Virus record (IMG/VR): IMGVR_UViG_3300037261_000179
Span: 1 to 57,088 of that record
Reading direction: 5' to 3' (one strand)
Length of the DNA stretch: 57,088 bases
DNA from: a virus
Shown: one piece after another, positions 48,136 to 56,978 of the stretch
Position numbering within the stretch: position 1 is the stretch's first letter
Layout of the letters: each line of letters opens with the position of its first letter
Translations under genes and position numbers: made by a program
The notes under the pieces: generated by a model
Databases searched by the model: none
The model's input: only the letters and a program-made list of their open reading frames with translations
Told to the model about the DNA's origin: nothing

Positions 48136-49343
48136 CAGGTGGTGATCAGCTGAAGGTTGTAGGCGTGACCGAAGGCATTGGCGAACTTGAGTTTCATGCC
48201 GAGTTTGGCGCGGAACTGCTCCTGGTAAGCATCCTGACCACGGGTCTGGATGTTCCGTTCGAGGAACAGGGGTTCCATGGTCTTTTGGACCAAGTTTGGC
48301 ATGTCGATCACGAACATCGAAGCCTGGTAGGCCGCCATCTCCTGCAGGAGGGGATGGAAGGTCATTTCTAGGATGCCGAAGGGCGTCACAATGGTCGTGA
48401 TGTTCATACCGAACACCGTCTCATTGTTCATGATCCGGAAGCCGGCCGCCGCCGTGTTGGCGTAGTCGGACAAAGCCGAATACGCGAGCGGGCCACAGAG
48501 GGCGATCTTCTGGTTGGAACCGAAGACCATGAAGCTGCGCAGCCATGCCTTGAAGTTGGCCAAGGTGCAACCGCCGGCACCGTTGCCGTTCAGGATGTTG
48601 GTCGAGGATAGGCCGGCGCGCTGGATCGCATCACGAATGCCGCCGGTCTGGTAAATGTACCCGTTGGTGCCGACCAACCGGTTGCGGCGGCCGAGCAGGA
48701 ACGCTTTCTCGATGTCCCCACAAATCTTTTCGAGGGCGTAAATGCGCCGTTCACGCAGGGGCCCTTCCATGTCGGACCGGAGCACCGTGCCCTTAAAGGC
48801 GTTGGTGAGGAAGATCGAGCTGTTGAATGTCTCGATGAAATTCTTGAGCTCCTGCGGATTCTCGTACACCGCGCGGGTGGGGAGCGAACCTTCCTCGGCG
48901 GAGACAAACAGGCGGCTCCAAAGATCGGCGTTGTTGATGGCCGCGGCAGTCGTGCCGGCATGACCACGTTCAACGGCGACGGAAGCGCTGGTCGGGTCGG
49001 CCGTAACGCGGACGTACTCACCGGTCCGGGAATTTTCGATCACCGTGTTGAGGGACAGGCCCTGCCACACATTGTTACCCGAGCCATCATCGAAGGTGAG
49101 GGTCGTAACGCTGGAAGTGAAGGCAGCGTTGGAGTAGTAGTTCTGACGGACCGGATCACGCTCGAACCAGTTGTACTCGGTGGATTCGGCATTCTCCTTG
49201 CGGAGCATGGTCATCAACGCAAAGAGAACGGCACCTGAGCCTATCCCCTTGGCGTGACGTACAGTTACGTGCTGTTGCCATTCGCCAGTCAAATCATCCG
49301 TGTCGGCGTTTTGTACGCTAAGTAAGCCAGAAATTAAGGACAT
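48135..49343 (-). CDS. Major capsid protein (SU10-like HK97 fold, DUF5309 family)
   Basis: 402 aa. The segment LKNFIETFNSSIFLTNAFKG, then RERRIYALEKICGDIEKAFL and LGRRNRLVGTNGYI, matches the SU10-type major capsid family (DUF5309). Position between scaffold and neck genes agrees. The first 30 residues are not obviously a scaffolding delta domain. A strong TTTGACAGATGGAAAGT element lies about 57 bp upstream. No Shine-Dalgarno (TTCTTTT-ATG). Confidence 0.8.
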   Translation of the reverse strand: MSLISGLLSVQNADTDDLTGEWQQHVTVRHAKGIGSGAVLFALMTMLRKENAESTEYNWFERDPVRQNYYSNAAFTSSVTTLTFDDGSGNNVWQGLSLNTVIENSRTGEYVRVTADPTSASVAVERGHAGTTAAAINNADLWSRLFVSAEEGSLPTRAVYENPQELKNFIETFNSSIFLTNAFKGTVLRSDMEGPLRERRIYALEKICGDIEKAFLLGRRNRLVGTNGYIYQTGGIRDAIQRAGLSSTNILNGNGAGGCTLANFKAWLRSFMVFGSNQKIALCGPLAYSALSDYANTAAAGFRIMNNETVFGMNITTIVTPFGILEMTFHPLLQEMAAYQASMFVIDMPNLVQKTMEPLFLERNIQTRGQDAYQEQFRAKLGMKLKFANAFGHAYNLQLITT

Positions 49344-49456
49344 AAAAGAAGGTAGTTTGAGTTTTTTACTGGTTGAACTGCTGTAAGCGAAACTCTAATA
49401 CTTTCCATCTGTCAAATACTTTCCAAATGGAAAGTGAGTTTCTATGCCACTTAAAA
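49344..49456 (-). promoter_or_regulatory. Capsid promoter region: TTTGAC-TGGAAA element and 18-bp palindrome
   Basis: Minus strand TTTGACAGATGGAAAGT spans 49416-49400, 16 of 17 bases identical to 57034-57050 on the plus strand. Just upstream of it, ACTTTCCAAATGGAAAGT at 49418-49435 is a hyphenated inverted repeat (8-bp arms). TTGACA is a consensus -35, but no clear -10 is present at 17 bp, so an activator or phage-specific factor may be needed. Confidence 0.55.
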
Positions 49457-50668
49457 TCAGAGTAGCGAAGCGATAATCCCCGAATCGTCAGACTTTCCCT
49501 TCCCACCCTTTCCTGGAGTCGCCTCCGGAACATTCGCGGCCGGCGGAGCCACTTTCGCCCGGGCCACTGGAGCCTTTGCAGCCACGGGCGCAGGTGTCGC
49601 CGGCTTTGCAGCTGGAGCTTCCGCTGGGGCTCCCCCTGTCCCCGCCTCCTCTGATTTCGGAGCCTGCAGATCGAAGCCGAACTTTTTGTAGAGACTGAAA
49701 ACCCGCGTGGCGCACTCGTCACTGAATTGCTCCAGCGACATGTCACGCACCCGATCAGCTTCCTTCTCCGCAAGGTAGGAAGCAGCCTGCTCCACGAATT
49801 CCCGTTTGTCCGCCAACTGCGGATACTTGGTGGCAAATCCGGTCCACGCTTTCTCATCCTCCGCCTTGGCCTGGGCGGAAATCAGGGGCTCGGTTTGAGC
49901 CGTCAGCTGCTGGAACCGCGGCTCCAGATCGGCGTACATCGACTTGCGCGCGAGCAAGACCGCCTGTGCCACGGAGCTTTGCAGCGCAGACTGGAAGGCT
50001 TTCACCGCCTCGGGGCCGCCGGCCAAAATCTTGTCGAGCGCAGGTTCGTCCAGTGTCACCGGATCGAGCTGCGGCGCCACTCCGGCGATCCATTCCCGGT
50101 CTTTCTTGATGGACTCCTGCCGGGTGGCCTCCGCCTGCTCCTTCGACGGCTCTGCTGCAGTTTCAACTTTCGCCACCACCGGAGCCGGCGTTTCAGGCTT
50201 TTTGTTAATCAGCGCCTCCAGTTCTTCCTCGGTATAATCCTTTCCCTTGAACTTGATCTTGGCCGGCGCGTCCGGTTTGGCCTCGGGAACCTCAGTCGCT
50301 TTCTCGGCAGCCTTGGCCGGAGCTTCCTTGGCCTTGGGCTTTACTGCCGTTTTCGCCGGAGTCTCTTTGGCCTTCGGAGCTTCCTTGGCGGCGGGCTTTT
50401 TCTCCAGAGTTTCCTTCACCACCGGCTTGACCGGCGTCTCTGTGGTTTCCTCAGCCCCCTCCTCCAAAGTTTCCTCAGGAGTCTCGGTCTCTTTGGGGGA
50501 AACGTCGTCCCCTTCCTGCGGGACGTTTTCCAACTTGGTGGGATCACCTTTACCGCTCAGGGACTTGGACAGACTCCAATCGGCTGGAAGCCCCATCGCC
50601 TCAGAGACTGAGACTGTTGGCGCGAGCGTTTTAGTGGCGGCTGGGGCAGGGGCGGCGGAGCTAGGCAT
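49457..50668 (-). CDS. Scaffold-like protein (Lys/Glu/Ala/Pro-rich)
   Basis: 403 aa. Long low-complexity N-terminus (KETLEKKPAAKEAPKAKETP and similar), a central part with KIKFKGKDYTEEELEALINK, a helical region (RQESIKKDREWIAGVAPQLD, YLAEKEADRVRDMSLEQFSD), and an Ala/Pro-rich C-terminus. The order portal, scaffold, capsid and the KFKGKxYTxEE motif seen in many phage scaffold proteins support this call. Ends upstream of the capsid promoter region. Confidence 0.6.
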   Translation of the reverse strand: MPSSAAPAPAATKTLAPTVSVSEAMGLPADWSLSKSLSGKGDPTKLENVPQEGDDVSPKETETPEETLEEGAEETTETPVKPVVKETLEKKPAAKEAPKAKETPAKTAVKPKAKEAPAKAAEKATEVPEAKPDAPAKIKFKGKDYTEEELEALINKKPETPAPVVAKVETAAEPSKEQAEATRQESIKKDREWIAGVAPQLDPVTLDEPALDKILAGGPEAVKAFQSALQSSVAQAVLLARKSMYADLEPRFQQLTAQTEPLISAQAKAEDEKAWTGFATKYPQLADKREFVEQAASYLAEKEADRVRDMSLEQFSDECATRVFSLYKKFGFDLQAPKSEEAGTGGAPAEAPAAKPATPAPVAAKAPVARAKVAPPAANVPEATPGKGGKGKSDDSGIIASLL

Positions 50669-50927
50669 TGGGGTGTTTTATGTTGGCGGGACGGTTGAGG
50701 ATTCCCAAGGCAATCGACAATCCCGTGACGATGCCCTGCTGTTTCTGAAAATTAGCCGGATCACTGAGCGTCAGTTTTTTCTGCTCCATGGCTTCCCGTG
50801 CCTCGATCTCATACTGGATAACCTTACGAAACGGAGACTCGTCCATCTTGCTCCATACCACCGCGATTTCCTGCGGTGACATGTCGGTGGCTTCTTCGAT
50901 CGTACGGACCAGAATTGGGGCGGGCAC
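50661..50927 (-). CDS. Small virion-region helical protein (88 aa)
   Basis: MPAPILVRTIEEATDMSPQE then VWSKMDESPFRKVIQYEIEA and LSDPANFQKQQGIVTGLSIA. Entirely helical, resembling small portal-scaffold linker proteins seen in other phages, but I cannot name a family. Overlaps the start of the scaffold-like gene. Confidence 0.5.
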   Translation of the reverse strand: MPAPILVRTIEEATDMSPQEIAVVWSKMDESPFRKVIQYEIEAREAMEQKKLTLSDPANFQKQQGIVTGLSIALGILNRPANIKHPNA

Positions 50928-51009
50928 GGACCGATGTTTCCACGTAGCATTATATTCTTTGCAACCCTAAACCTACTTTACATGCCACGAAAACTCACTT
51001 TTTCATGCG
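50928..51009 (-). promoter_or_regulatory. Candidate promoter with TATAAT
   Basis: Minus strand TATAAT at 50954-50949 lies 22 bp upstream of the 88-aa gene, preceded by GGGTTGCAAAGAA. No consensus -35 at 16-18 bp. GTTGCAA also appears in the plus-strand elements at 5415, 6804 and 19632. Possible promoter for the scaffold unit. Confidence 0.35.
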
Positions 51010-53277
51010 TCATGTATTCACTGGCCGGGCCTGCACAGGCTCTGCGGTCTGTTGCCTCGGGCCGGAAAGGATGGACGCAAGCCCCGGCTTGGGACCGGGC
51101 GACTGCCGGTGCCCGTTGTTCGCTGGGTGGTGTGACGGCCTCTGCCCTACCCCAAGGGGCGCCACGCCCGGAGCCACAGGATGGCCGCCGGGATGAGGCT
51201 CCGCCATACCGGGAGGGAGTGGGCCGCCTGTTCCCGTTTCCTGCACCCCAATGTCCGCCATGATTTGAAAACGCTCTGCCGCTGTGAGCTCGGCAATGTC
51301 CGCCTTGAGTGACAGCGAAGGCTTCAGCGGTGGCACCGGTTTTGGCTGTCTGGCCGCCTCCGCCTGGGCCTGCGCCATCGCCGCCTGCACTTTTTGAATG
51401 TCCTGATCCCGCCAGCGGTAGCGCTCGGGCTGCATACCCGAGACCCGGAAAAGATCGAGGAACACGCGCCGCGGGTCGATATTGCCTTGGCCGGGCTTGA
51501 AAATGTCGGGGAACATTTGCATGGACTCGACCGTCCGGGTGAGCGCCGCCACCCGCTTGGCATCTGGCCCCGGCAGCGCGCCATCGTGTGCCCGGTAGGT
51601 GAATTCCCCCTGGATCACGTCGTTGTTGATCGTGTACTTTCCATCTGCAAACATGTCCATCACATCCTCGTCCTCCCCGACAATCCGACGGATCAACTCC
51701 GCATCAAAGAACTGCTGGAAGTTGGATGTGAGACGTTTGGTCTGTGGAACAATCCCACCGACGGAGAGAAGCCGCGCTATTGCCGACAGGCGCCCGGCCG
51801 CCATCTGCTGGGTGTTGGCAAACTCCGTGGCCGTCGTGCTGCCACCAGAAGTCTGGCCCTGCAAATTTTGGTTCGCCCCCGAAGTCGCCTCGGCAAAAGA
51901 AATGAAGCCCTTCATCTCCTCCAAAAATCCGGCCGTCATGTCCACCATCGGGACCTGCTTGATCACGTCGTTGATCGGCATTGTCTCGCCTTCCGGCAGA
52001 ATCGTGATGAACTTTCCTTCCTTCTCCGGGTCCTCGAAATCTGCCACGTCGATGAGCCGCGACTTGGCGATGAACACATTGCCGATCGTGCGCGTGACCG
52101 CTTCTTGGTGGCGGTTTTTCAGGTAGTCCACGTAGTCCTGAATGTTTTTCAAAACCATGACCCATGAAGGCGACCACTGATAAAAAGGTGACGGCCTGGC
52201 CTCCCCGACCGAATAGGGAAATTGGTCGTGCTCATAGGTGGACTCGTTGAAAGCCAGCGGCTCCTTTTCATTCCCGATGATCAGCTGGAAAACTTCCGGA
52301 TCGGTCCGGTCATCAATTTCGTAGTCCTTCGGCACAAGCCGCACCCACAGCTCCACAAAGTCGATCATACCCGGGTCCTTTGCGTCGGCGCGCGAATCGA
52401 CCGGCGTTGCCACCTTGCCCCTTTCGTAGGCCGTCCGGGAAATAAGATCCTGCCCGGTCGGGCCCGTCGCCGTGCTGGAGGTCGGATACGCGATGGACTT
52501 GGAAGGTTTTTTCTTGAGCTCATTCACCGCGCGGGCCGACAGATACATCGGATCGTCCGCCGGCAGTTCACTCCGTCCCTTGATGTACGTCCAGGGCTTG
52601 ACCATGCGGTGCCCGGCGAATCGGCCTTCCTGCATGCGGAACAGCGGCATCAGCGGGTCGATATAAAAATCGTACGGGGAAACAATTTCCACCCGGTTGT
52701 ATCCCCCGACGCGGGTCTTGACTTTCTTCTGTTCAGTCACCGGCTGGCCGGATTCGTCAAGCACCGGCTGGCCTTCATCGTCCGTCTTGGGCACGTCCTG
52801 CCAGACGCCCTTCATGATCGGAGCGTAGCAGTCGTAGAAAACCCCGCGGTTGTAGACCAGGGAATTCTCCACCCACATCCAGCCCAGCTGGTACATGCCG
52901 GAAACCTGCTGCTCGGAATTCCATCTCAGAAGCTCGTTCATCAGCCGCGCCGCCCCCTCGTCATCCGGGCCGCCGGCATCGACCTTGTGCGGGTTGTCAT
53001 CGCCGAACAGCGACTGCGTGATAAACGCCGTCATGGTGTGGACATGCGTCGCCGTGATCGGCAAAATGAAACGGCGGGGCTTTCCTTTGGCGAGACTCAC
53101 GTAGTCCTGTTTCGTGAGCGTCGCATAGCACATGAGGATGTCATGCGCGGCATCCATGTCCGCCGTATAATAGTCCAGCGTCGCCCGGGCGTGCGTGATG
53201 TAGTCCTGCCCCAGCTTGAGCACCGTCTTGCGAAAGGTCTCGTCGGAATCCAGCCGCGATGTCAGGGAAGTGGGCAT
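51010..53277 (-). CDS. Portal protein (podovirus type)
   Basis: 755 aa, usual size for podoviral portals. N-terminal helical region (KLGQDYITHARATLDYYTAD), a wing with beta-rich stem (VGGYNRVEIVSPYDFYIDPL), and the clip and stem helices (WVMVLKNIQDYVDYLKNRHQ, ATSGANQNLQGQTSGGSTTA, QMAAGRLSAIARLLSVGGIV), typical of P22/T7-type portals. The C-terminal 120 residues are Pro/Ala/Gly-rich, perhaps a flexible barrel extension. It forms the dodecameric DNA entry port, directly downstream of terminase and small acidic genes. Confidence 0.8.
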   Translation of the reverse strand: MPTSLTSRLDSDETFRKTVLKLGQDYITHARATLDYYTADMDAAHDILMCYATLTKQDYVSLAKGKPRRFILPITATHVHTMTAFITQSLFGDDNPHKVDAGGPDDEGAARLMNELLRWNSEQQVSGMYQLGWMWVENSLVYNRGVFYDCYAPIMKGVWQDVPKTDDEGQPVLDESGQPVTEQKKVKTRVGGYNRVEIVSPYDFYIDPLMPLFRMQEGRFAGHRMVKPWTYIKGRSELPADDPMYLSARAVNELKKKPSKSIAYPTSSTATGPTGQDLISRTAYERGKVATPVDSRADAKDPGMIDFVELWVRLVPKDYEIDDRTDPEVFQLIIGNEKEPLAFNESTYEHDQFPYSVGEARPSPFYQWSPSWVMVLKNIQDYVDYLKNRHQEAVTRTIGNVFIAKSRLIDVADFEDPEKEGKFITILPEGETMPINDVIKQVPMVDMTAGFLEEMKGFISFAEATSGANQNLQGQTSGGSTTATEFANTQQMAAGRLSAIARLLSVGGIVPQTKRLTSNFQQFFDAELIRRIVGEDEDVMDMFADGKYTINNDVIQGEFTYRAHDGALPGPDAKRVAALTRTVESMQMFPDIFKPGQGNIDPRRVFLDLFRVSGMQPERYRWRDQDIQKVQAAMAQAQAEAARQPKPVPPLKPSLSLKADIAELTAAERFQIMADIGVQETGTGGPLPPGMAEPHPGGHPVAPGVAPLGVGQRPSHHPANNGHRQSPGPKPGLASILSGPRQQTAEPVQARPVNT

Positions 53278-53291
53278 TTCAAAATGCCTGC

Positions 53292-53756
53292 TCAGTCCTC
53301 CAGACCGGCGTCCTTCGGGCTCACTTTTTCCTGGGGCTCGCCGGCCGGCTCGTCCTTCTCCTCGGCGTCCTCCTCTTCAGGAGTCTCCGCGGCCTCTTCC
53401 TTCGGGTCCTCCTTGGACTCGTCCTCTTCAGATTCCTCCCCACCGTCTTCAGCCTCCACGTCGGTCAGGACCAAAGAAACTTTCTGAGGAGAATCTTTCG
53501 TCGGCACCTCACTGCCGTAGGACTCGCCTTGGGAAACAGACTTGACCACGTAGTGCACCGTCGCCTGTCCGGAGTCACCGACCTTCAGACTGCAGGCACA
53601 AAATGCGTCCACCTGAGAGCCGGTTAGCTGGATGCTGATGCCCGTCTTCGGTTTCGCCTTGTCTTTGCCGCCCTTGCCGGAAGGCGCATCCATCGCCACC
53701 GTGGGCGAACTGGCGCCGTACTTCTCTTCATCAGAAATCAAAAGGGACTTTTTCAT
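53292..53756 (-). CDS. Acidic-tailed virion-region protein (154 aa)
   Basis: Start Met at 53756 (CCCACC-ATG). A beta-rich N-terminal part (ISIQLTGSQVDAFCACSLKV, ATVHYVVKSVSQGE) is followed by a Glu/Asp-rich, Lys-poor tail of about 45 residues (EDGGEESEEDESKEDPKEEA). Acidic tails like this occur in scaffolding or DNA-mimicking proteins. Between terminase and portal. Function unknown. Confidence 0.5.
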   Translation of the reverse strand: MKKSLLISDEEKYGASSPTVAMDAPSGKGGKDKAKPKTGISIQLTGSQVDAFCACSLKVGDSGQATVHYVVKSVSQGESYGSEVPTKDSPQKVSLVLTDVEAEDGGEESEEDESKEDPKEEAAETPEEEDAEEKDEPAGEPQEKVSPKDAGLED

Positions 53757-53818
53757 GGTGGGAAAATTTGAGGGGAGTAAACTACTCACAACGGCAAATT
53801 TGCCGCAGAGTCAAACCA

Positions 53819-53998
53819 TTACATTTTCGACCAGCCCTTGCACGCCAGATTTCGTGCGGTCCCCAGACCATACTTTTTCTTCTCGAGGTTCCCCATGTTC
53901 GCCACCGGGTTGGTCAGGGGCACGTTGGAAAGGCCGGGCTTTTTGCCCGCCAAGCTTTTCAGCGACGCCAGCTTGGGAATGCCGGTCAGGACACTCAT
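53819..53998 (-). CDS. Tiny basic protein, tandem paralog B (59 aa)
   Basis: MSVLTGIPKLASLKSLAGKK, then PGLSNVP ... EKKKYGLGTARNLACKGWSKM. The layout ASLK-x-LxGKxPG...KKYGL...LA.KG is shared with the adjacent gene upstream, showing an old tandem duplication. ATGA overlap. Lys-rich, probably DNA- or procapsid-associated. Confidence 0.5.
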   Translation of the reverse strand: MSVLTGIPKLASLKSLAGKKPGLSNVPLTNPVANMGNLEKKKYGLGTARNLACKGWSKM

Positions 53999-54159
53999 TT
54001 CTTCCCCCTGACCGCCAGCTTCTGGAAAGAAGCGAGGCCGTATTTCTTGCGCCCGATCGCGGCGGCAAGGGCGCCGGGGTCCGTGACACCGGGCTTGCCG
54101 CCCAGTTTCTTTTTCAGCGAGGCGAAGCGCACGCCGCTGCCAAGTTTTGCAGTGCTCAT
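53995..54159 (-). CDS. Tiny basic protein, tandem paralog A (54 aa)
   Basis: MSTAKLGSGVRFASLKKKLG, then GKPGVTDPGALAAAIGRKKY and GLASFQKLAVRGKK. The (R)KKYG...FQK..A..G end is one I recognise from small genes next to terminases in other phages, with no known function. Starts 2 bp after the terminase stop. Confidence 0.55.
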   Translation of the reverse strand: MSTAKLGSGVRFASLKKKLGGKPGVTDPGALAAAIGRKKYGLASFQKLAVRGKK

Positions 54160-54160
54160 T

Positions 54161-55780
54161 TCAGTAGTCCTTTTTCATCGGGTTGATTTTCACCGTCCGG
54201 TTCGCAATCACTCCGGTACTCGGCTTATTTTCCTCGAATACACGCTTGGCCAGCCGAAGGCAATTAATAATCGGATACCGAAAAGCGTCGGCCATATGGT
54301 CGGCCCCCTCGCACTGCGGGCCCTTGATCGGCGTCCCGGCCGAGTATCCCGCCTCGCCGGGCAACGGCCAGCGGTACTGCCCCAGGAGCGCCGTGTGCAG
54401 CCGTGGGCAGTTGGCCTTGTCTACCGCAAACACAAACCGCCCGTTCGGGTCCTTCTCCCGCATGAGCCTGTTCCCCACGGTGATCGTGGTATCGAGGCTG
54501 CGAACCTTGGTCTGGAACTGCGGCCAGAATCCATTCTTGTTCAGCACCTGCAGCGAACTGCCCTTGTCGCTCACCTGGGCGCCGGCCGGGTCGCAGAAAT
54601 CCATCACCCCGGAACAGATCGACCGGTTGTTCCAGAAGGGAAATTCCCGCTCGGTAATTTCCCGCACGGCGTCGCACTGCTTCTCCACGTCCGACATTTC
54701 GCAGTAGTACTCGTGCAGCACCCACCAGTATTCCACCGCGACCACGGTGTTGATCTTGGGCAGCTGGAAATCCAGCCGGAAGTAGGCGGAGAAAGTGTTG
54801 GCGTGCGTGCTGCCGAAGTCCCAGCCGCGCACCAGATACGCCCCCTGCGGCCAGCCCAGATTTTCAAAGGCGTGCTTGTCCTCGCGGAACGAGCGGTACA
54901 CGGGCGTCCCGTCGAACAGCTCCGCGTACTCGCCCAGCAGGTATCTCCGCCGATGCGCCGGCTTGTGGGCGTACTGGTTCTCCAAATTCTCGATGTACTG
55001 CGGAGGAAGGTTGTGCTTGTTCTCCGCCGTCCGCAGGTGCCAGAACCGGTGCGTCTCGTCCTTCTCCTCCTTCTTTCTGGCCTCCAGCTTGGCGATCCAG
55101 TGTCGGGGTGACGGAGGGTTCGTGTCCAGAATCACCGAGTAGTCGTCGATGAAATTCCCATACGCATCCTTCCACCGCAGGCAGGCCCGCGCCAGGTCAA
55201 GGTCGTTCTCCTGCATCAGATCCGCCTCGATCATCACGAACATCGAGCACTCATACCCGCGCAGCTGCCCCTCCGACTTGTCCTCGTCCTTCAGCCCGCG
55301 GAACTCGATGTAGCTGCACAGCCGGTCCCCCTCATTCTCAATCCAGGCGATCGTCTCCATCCGGGTCTTGGCCCCCTCATTGCGGAATTCGTTGTACGCC
55401 TCCATCGCGTCCCGCGACGGAATGCGGACCGTCAGCCCGTCATTCCATTTCCGGAACAGCGACAGCTCCGCGTCCAGCTCCATCCGAAACCCCATCTTGT
55501 CGTACGTCTCGTTGAAGGTCTTCAGGCTCGTGTCCGTGTTCGCCACCTGCGTTTTGCGCACACACAAGACCTTCGCCCCGGCGTAGTGGACGCAGTGCCG
55601 GATGGCCTCCACACTCGTACTCGTTGTTTTGCCGCTACCCCGGCCTCCTATAATTGCCCGCACCGGAGCATTCGATAGGTGGAACTCCACGCAGCTCGGC
55701 CCCGGCCGGTACCACTCCGCATCCGTCTGCCGCTGCTTGCGGTAGGACGCCCGTACTGGTCGTTCAGCGACAGCACTCAC
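54161..55780 (-). CDS. terL: Terminase large subunit (TerL)
   Basis: 539 aa. Walker A GGRGSGKT at 45-52, Walker B region FVMIEAD at 181-187, coupling motif DTNPP at 219-223, and nuclease residues Asp321 (RGWDFGST), Asp near 395 (GVMDFCDP) and Asp near 505 (GADHMADAFRY). This is the ATP-driven packaging motor and headful/cos nuclease. Its start overlaps the small terminase end by ATGA. The class resembles podoviral large terminases. Confidence 0.9.
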   Translation of the reverse strand: MSAVAERPVRASYRKQRQTDAEWYRPGPSCVEFHLSNAPVRAIIGGRGSGKTTSTSVEAIRHCVHYAGAKVLCVRKTQVANTDTSLKTFNETYDKMGFRMELDAELSLFRKWNDGLTVRIPSRDAMEAYNEFRNEGAKTRMETIAWIENEGDRLCSYIEFRGLKDEDKSEGQLRGYECSMFVMIEADLMQENDLDLARACLRWKDAYGNFIDDYSVILDTNPPSPRHWIAKLEARKKEEKDETHRFWHLRTAENKHNLPPQYIENLENQYAHKPAHRRRYLLGEYAELFDGTPVYRSFREDKHAFENLGWPQGAYLVRGWDFGSTHANTFSAYFRLDFQLPKINTVVAVEYWWVLHEYYCEMSDVEKQCDAVREITEREFPFWNNRSICSGVMDFCDPAGAQVSDKGSSLQVLNKNGFWPQFQTKVRSLDTTITVGNRLMREKDPNGRFVFAVDKANCPRLHTALLGQYRWPLPGEAGYSAGTPIKGPQCEGADHMADAFRYPIINCLRLAKRVFEENKPSTGVIANRTVKINPMKKDY

Positions 55781-56613
55781 GGCCGGGCTTTGAAAATCTC
55801 AGGTACAGAAACCTTCGGCCCGGCCGGAGGCTTCCGGCTGATTATCGCCGCCAGCTTCGTGAAATCCACCGACACCCGCGCCTCCCCGCCGGTCCGCGGC
55901 TTGATCTCCACCAGCTCACCGTTGGCCTCCGGCTCCATGATCGTGTCGGGCGGGACTTCGGAAGACGTGCCGAAAACGGCGTCCCGCGCAACGGAGGGAA
56001 TCTCCGGCCCGTTATGCCACTGCTCCGTCGGCGTGACGTTCCGCGCCACCCGCGGCGCCTGCGCCACCGACGGAATGTTGATCGAAATAAACGTCACCGG
56101 CTTCTGCCCCTTCAAGTCCACGGGCAAATCCTTCGCCGGATCATGCGGAGGAAGGATCGGCGCCTTGTCGTCGCCCAATGCTGTCATCGTCGTAAGGTCA
56201 ATCCGGGCCGCCGCGGCGGAAAGGTTGCGGATCGTCACATCGTCCAAGGCAACTTTGTTTGCAACGGCGGCGTCGAGAGTCGCCTGGATGTTGGCCCGCA
56301 GCCCCTCCCCCACTTTGATCGCGGCCTCCCGGTTGGCCTTGATCCGCTCCGCCGCGTTGGCCAGCACAATCGAATTGGGACTCTCCAACATCGGGGCACG
56401 GAGATGCAGCTGGGGTGCCAGCCTGATCATCTGGTCCCACTCCGCCTCGTAAATCCGGCGCTTCAGTTTCTTCGCGTCGATGCCCATTTCGGTGGCGATC
56501 TCTTCTGCCGTCGCCCCTTTCACGTACATCAGGAAGGCAGACTCCCAGTTCGTGCCGGACGGAAGACGGCCTTTGACCGTGAGGGTCGGAGGGGTTGGCT
56601 GCGTAACGGGCAT
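55777..56613 (-). CDS. terS: Terminase small subunit-like protein
   Basis: 278 aa from Met 56613 (CCCAACC-ATG); an upstream in-frame extension to 56832 is possible but low-quality. A helix-turn-helix (GATAEEIATEMGIDAKKLKR, then RIYEAEWDQM) at about residues 30-65 fits the DNA-recognition domain, then helices (AAERIKANREAAIKVGEGLR) for ring formation. The C-terminal 120 residues are strand/Pro-rich, longer than usual. Immediately upstream of the large subunit. Confidence 0.65.
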   Translation of the reverse strand: MPVTQPTPPTLTVKGRLPSGTNWESAFLMYVKGATAEEIATEMGIDAKKLKRRIYEAEWDQMIRLAPQLHLRAPMLESPNSIVLANAAERIKANREAAIKVGEGLRANIQATLDAAVANKVALDDVTIRNLSAAAARIDLTTMTALGDDKAPILPPHDPAKDLPVDLKGQKPVTFISINIPSVAQAPRVARNVTPTEQWHNGPEIPSVARDAVFGTSSEVPPDTIMEPEANGELVEIKPRTGGEARVSVDFTKLAAIISRKPPAGPKVSVPEIFKARP

Positions 56614-56804
56614 GGTTGGGATAGTTGCAGAATGGGAAAGTTTTGCCAGAGGAAAATCGTACCAAATTTTTTTTGGAAATTTTTTGGCGGAGGCGGATTT
56701 GATGGGCCCCATGGTTAGGCCGGAGGGGACCCGCAGACCGTCGCGGGATTGAGTTGGCGGGCCGGTTTTGGAGTGGCCCGTCCGGCCCGTTGGCGCGTCC
56801 GATC

Positions 56805-56821
56805 CTTGCCAAGCTGGCAAG
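56805..56821. promoter_or_regulatory. Inverted repeat, candidate operator
   Basis: CTTGCCA and TGGCAAG, 7-bp arms with a 3-bp spacer. Shares TGGCAAG/TTGGCAAG with the core of the nearby palindrome at 57002-57014. A candidate binding site for the Cro/CI-type regulator encoded at 20419-20748. Confidence 0.4.
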
Positions 56822-56978
56822 TTTGAGCGCATAAAGCAGCGTCAACGGCACGCATAAGCGCTGCAACATTGGCCCGCATGCCTGGCGGCATCCCTCCGCA
56901 TTGCATATCTTACCCGATCGATCCTGTCCATCCGTCAACTGTCGTGCCTTTGGTCCATCGGCTTGCCGCTCCTCAACC

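Noticed and set aside
56614-56832. N-terminal extension of the terminase small subunit
   Set aside because: Residues are low complexity and overlap A/T tracts and control elements; the Met at 56613 precedes the helix-turn-helix domain.
56715-56906. Minus-strand small frame (MRANVAALMRAVDA) in the control region
   Set aside because: No homolog recognised, unclear start, no coupling to neighbours; left as a weak possibility only.
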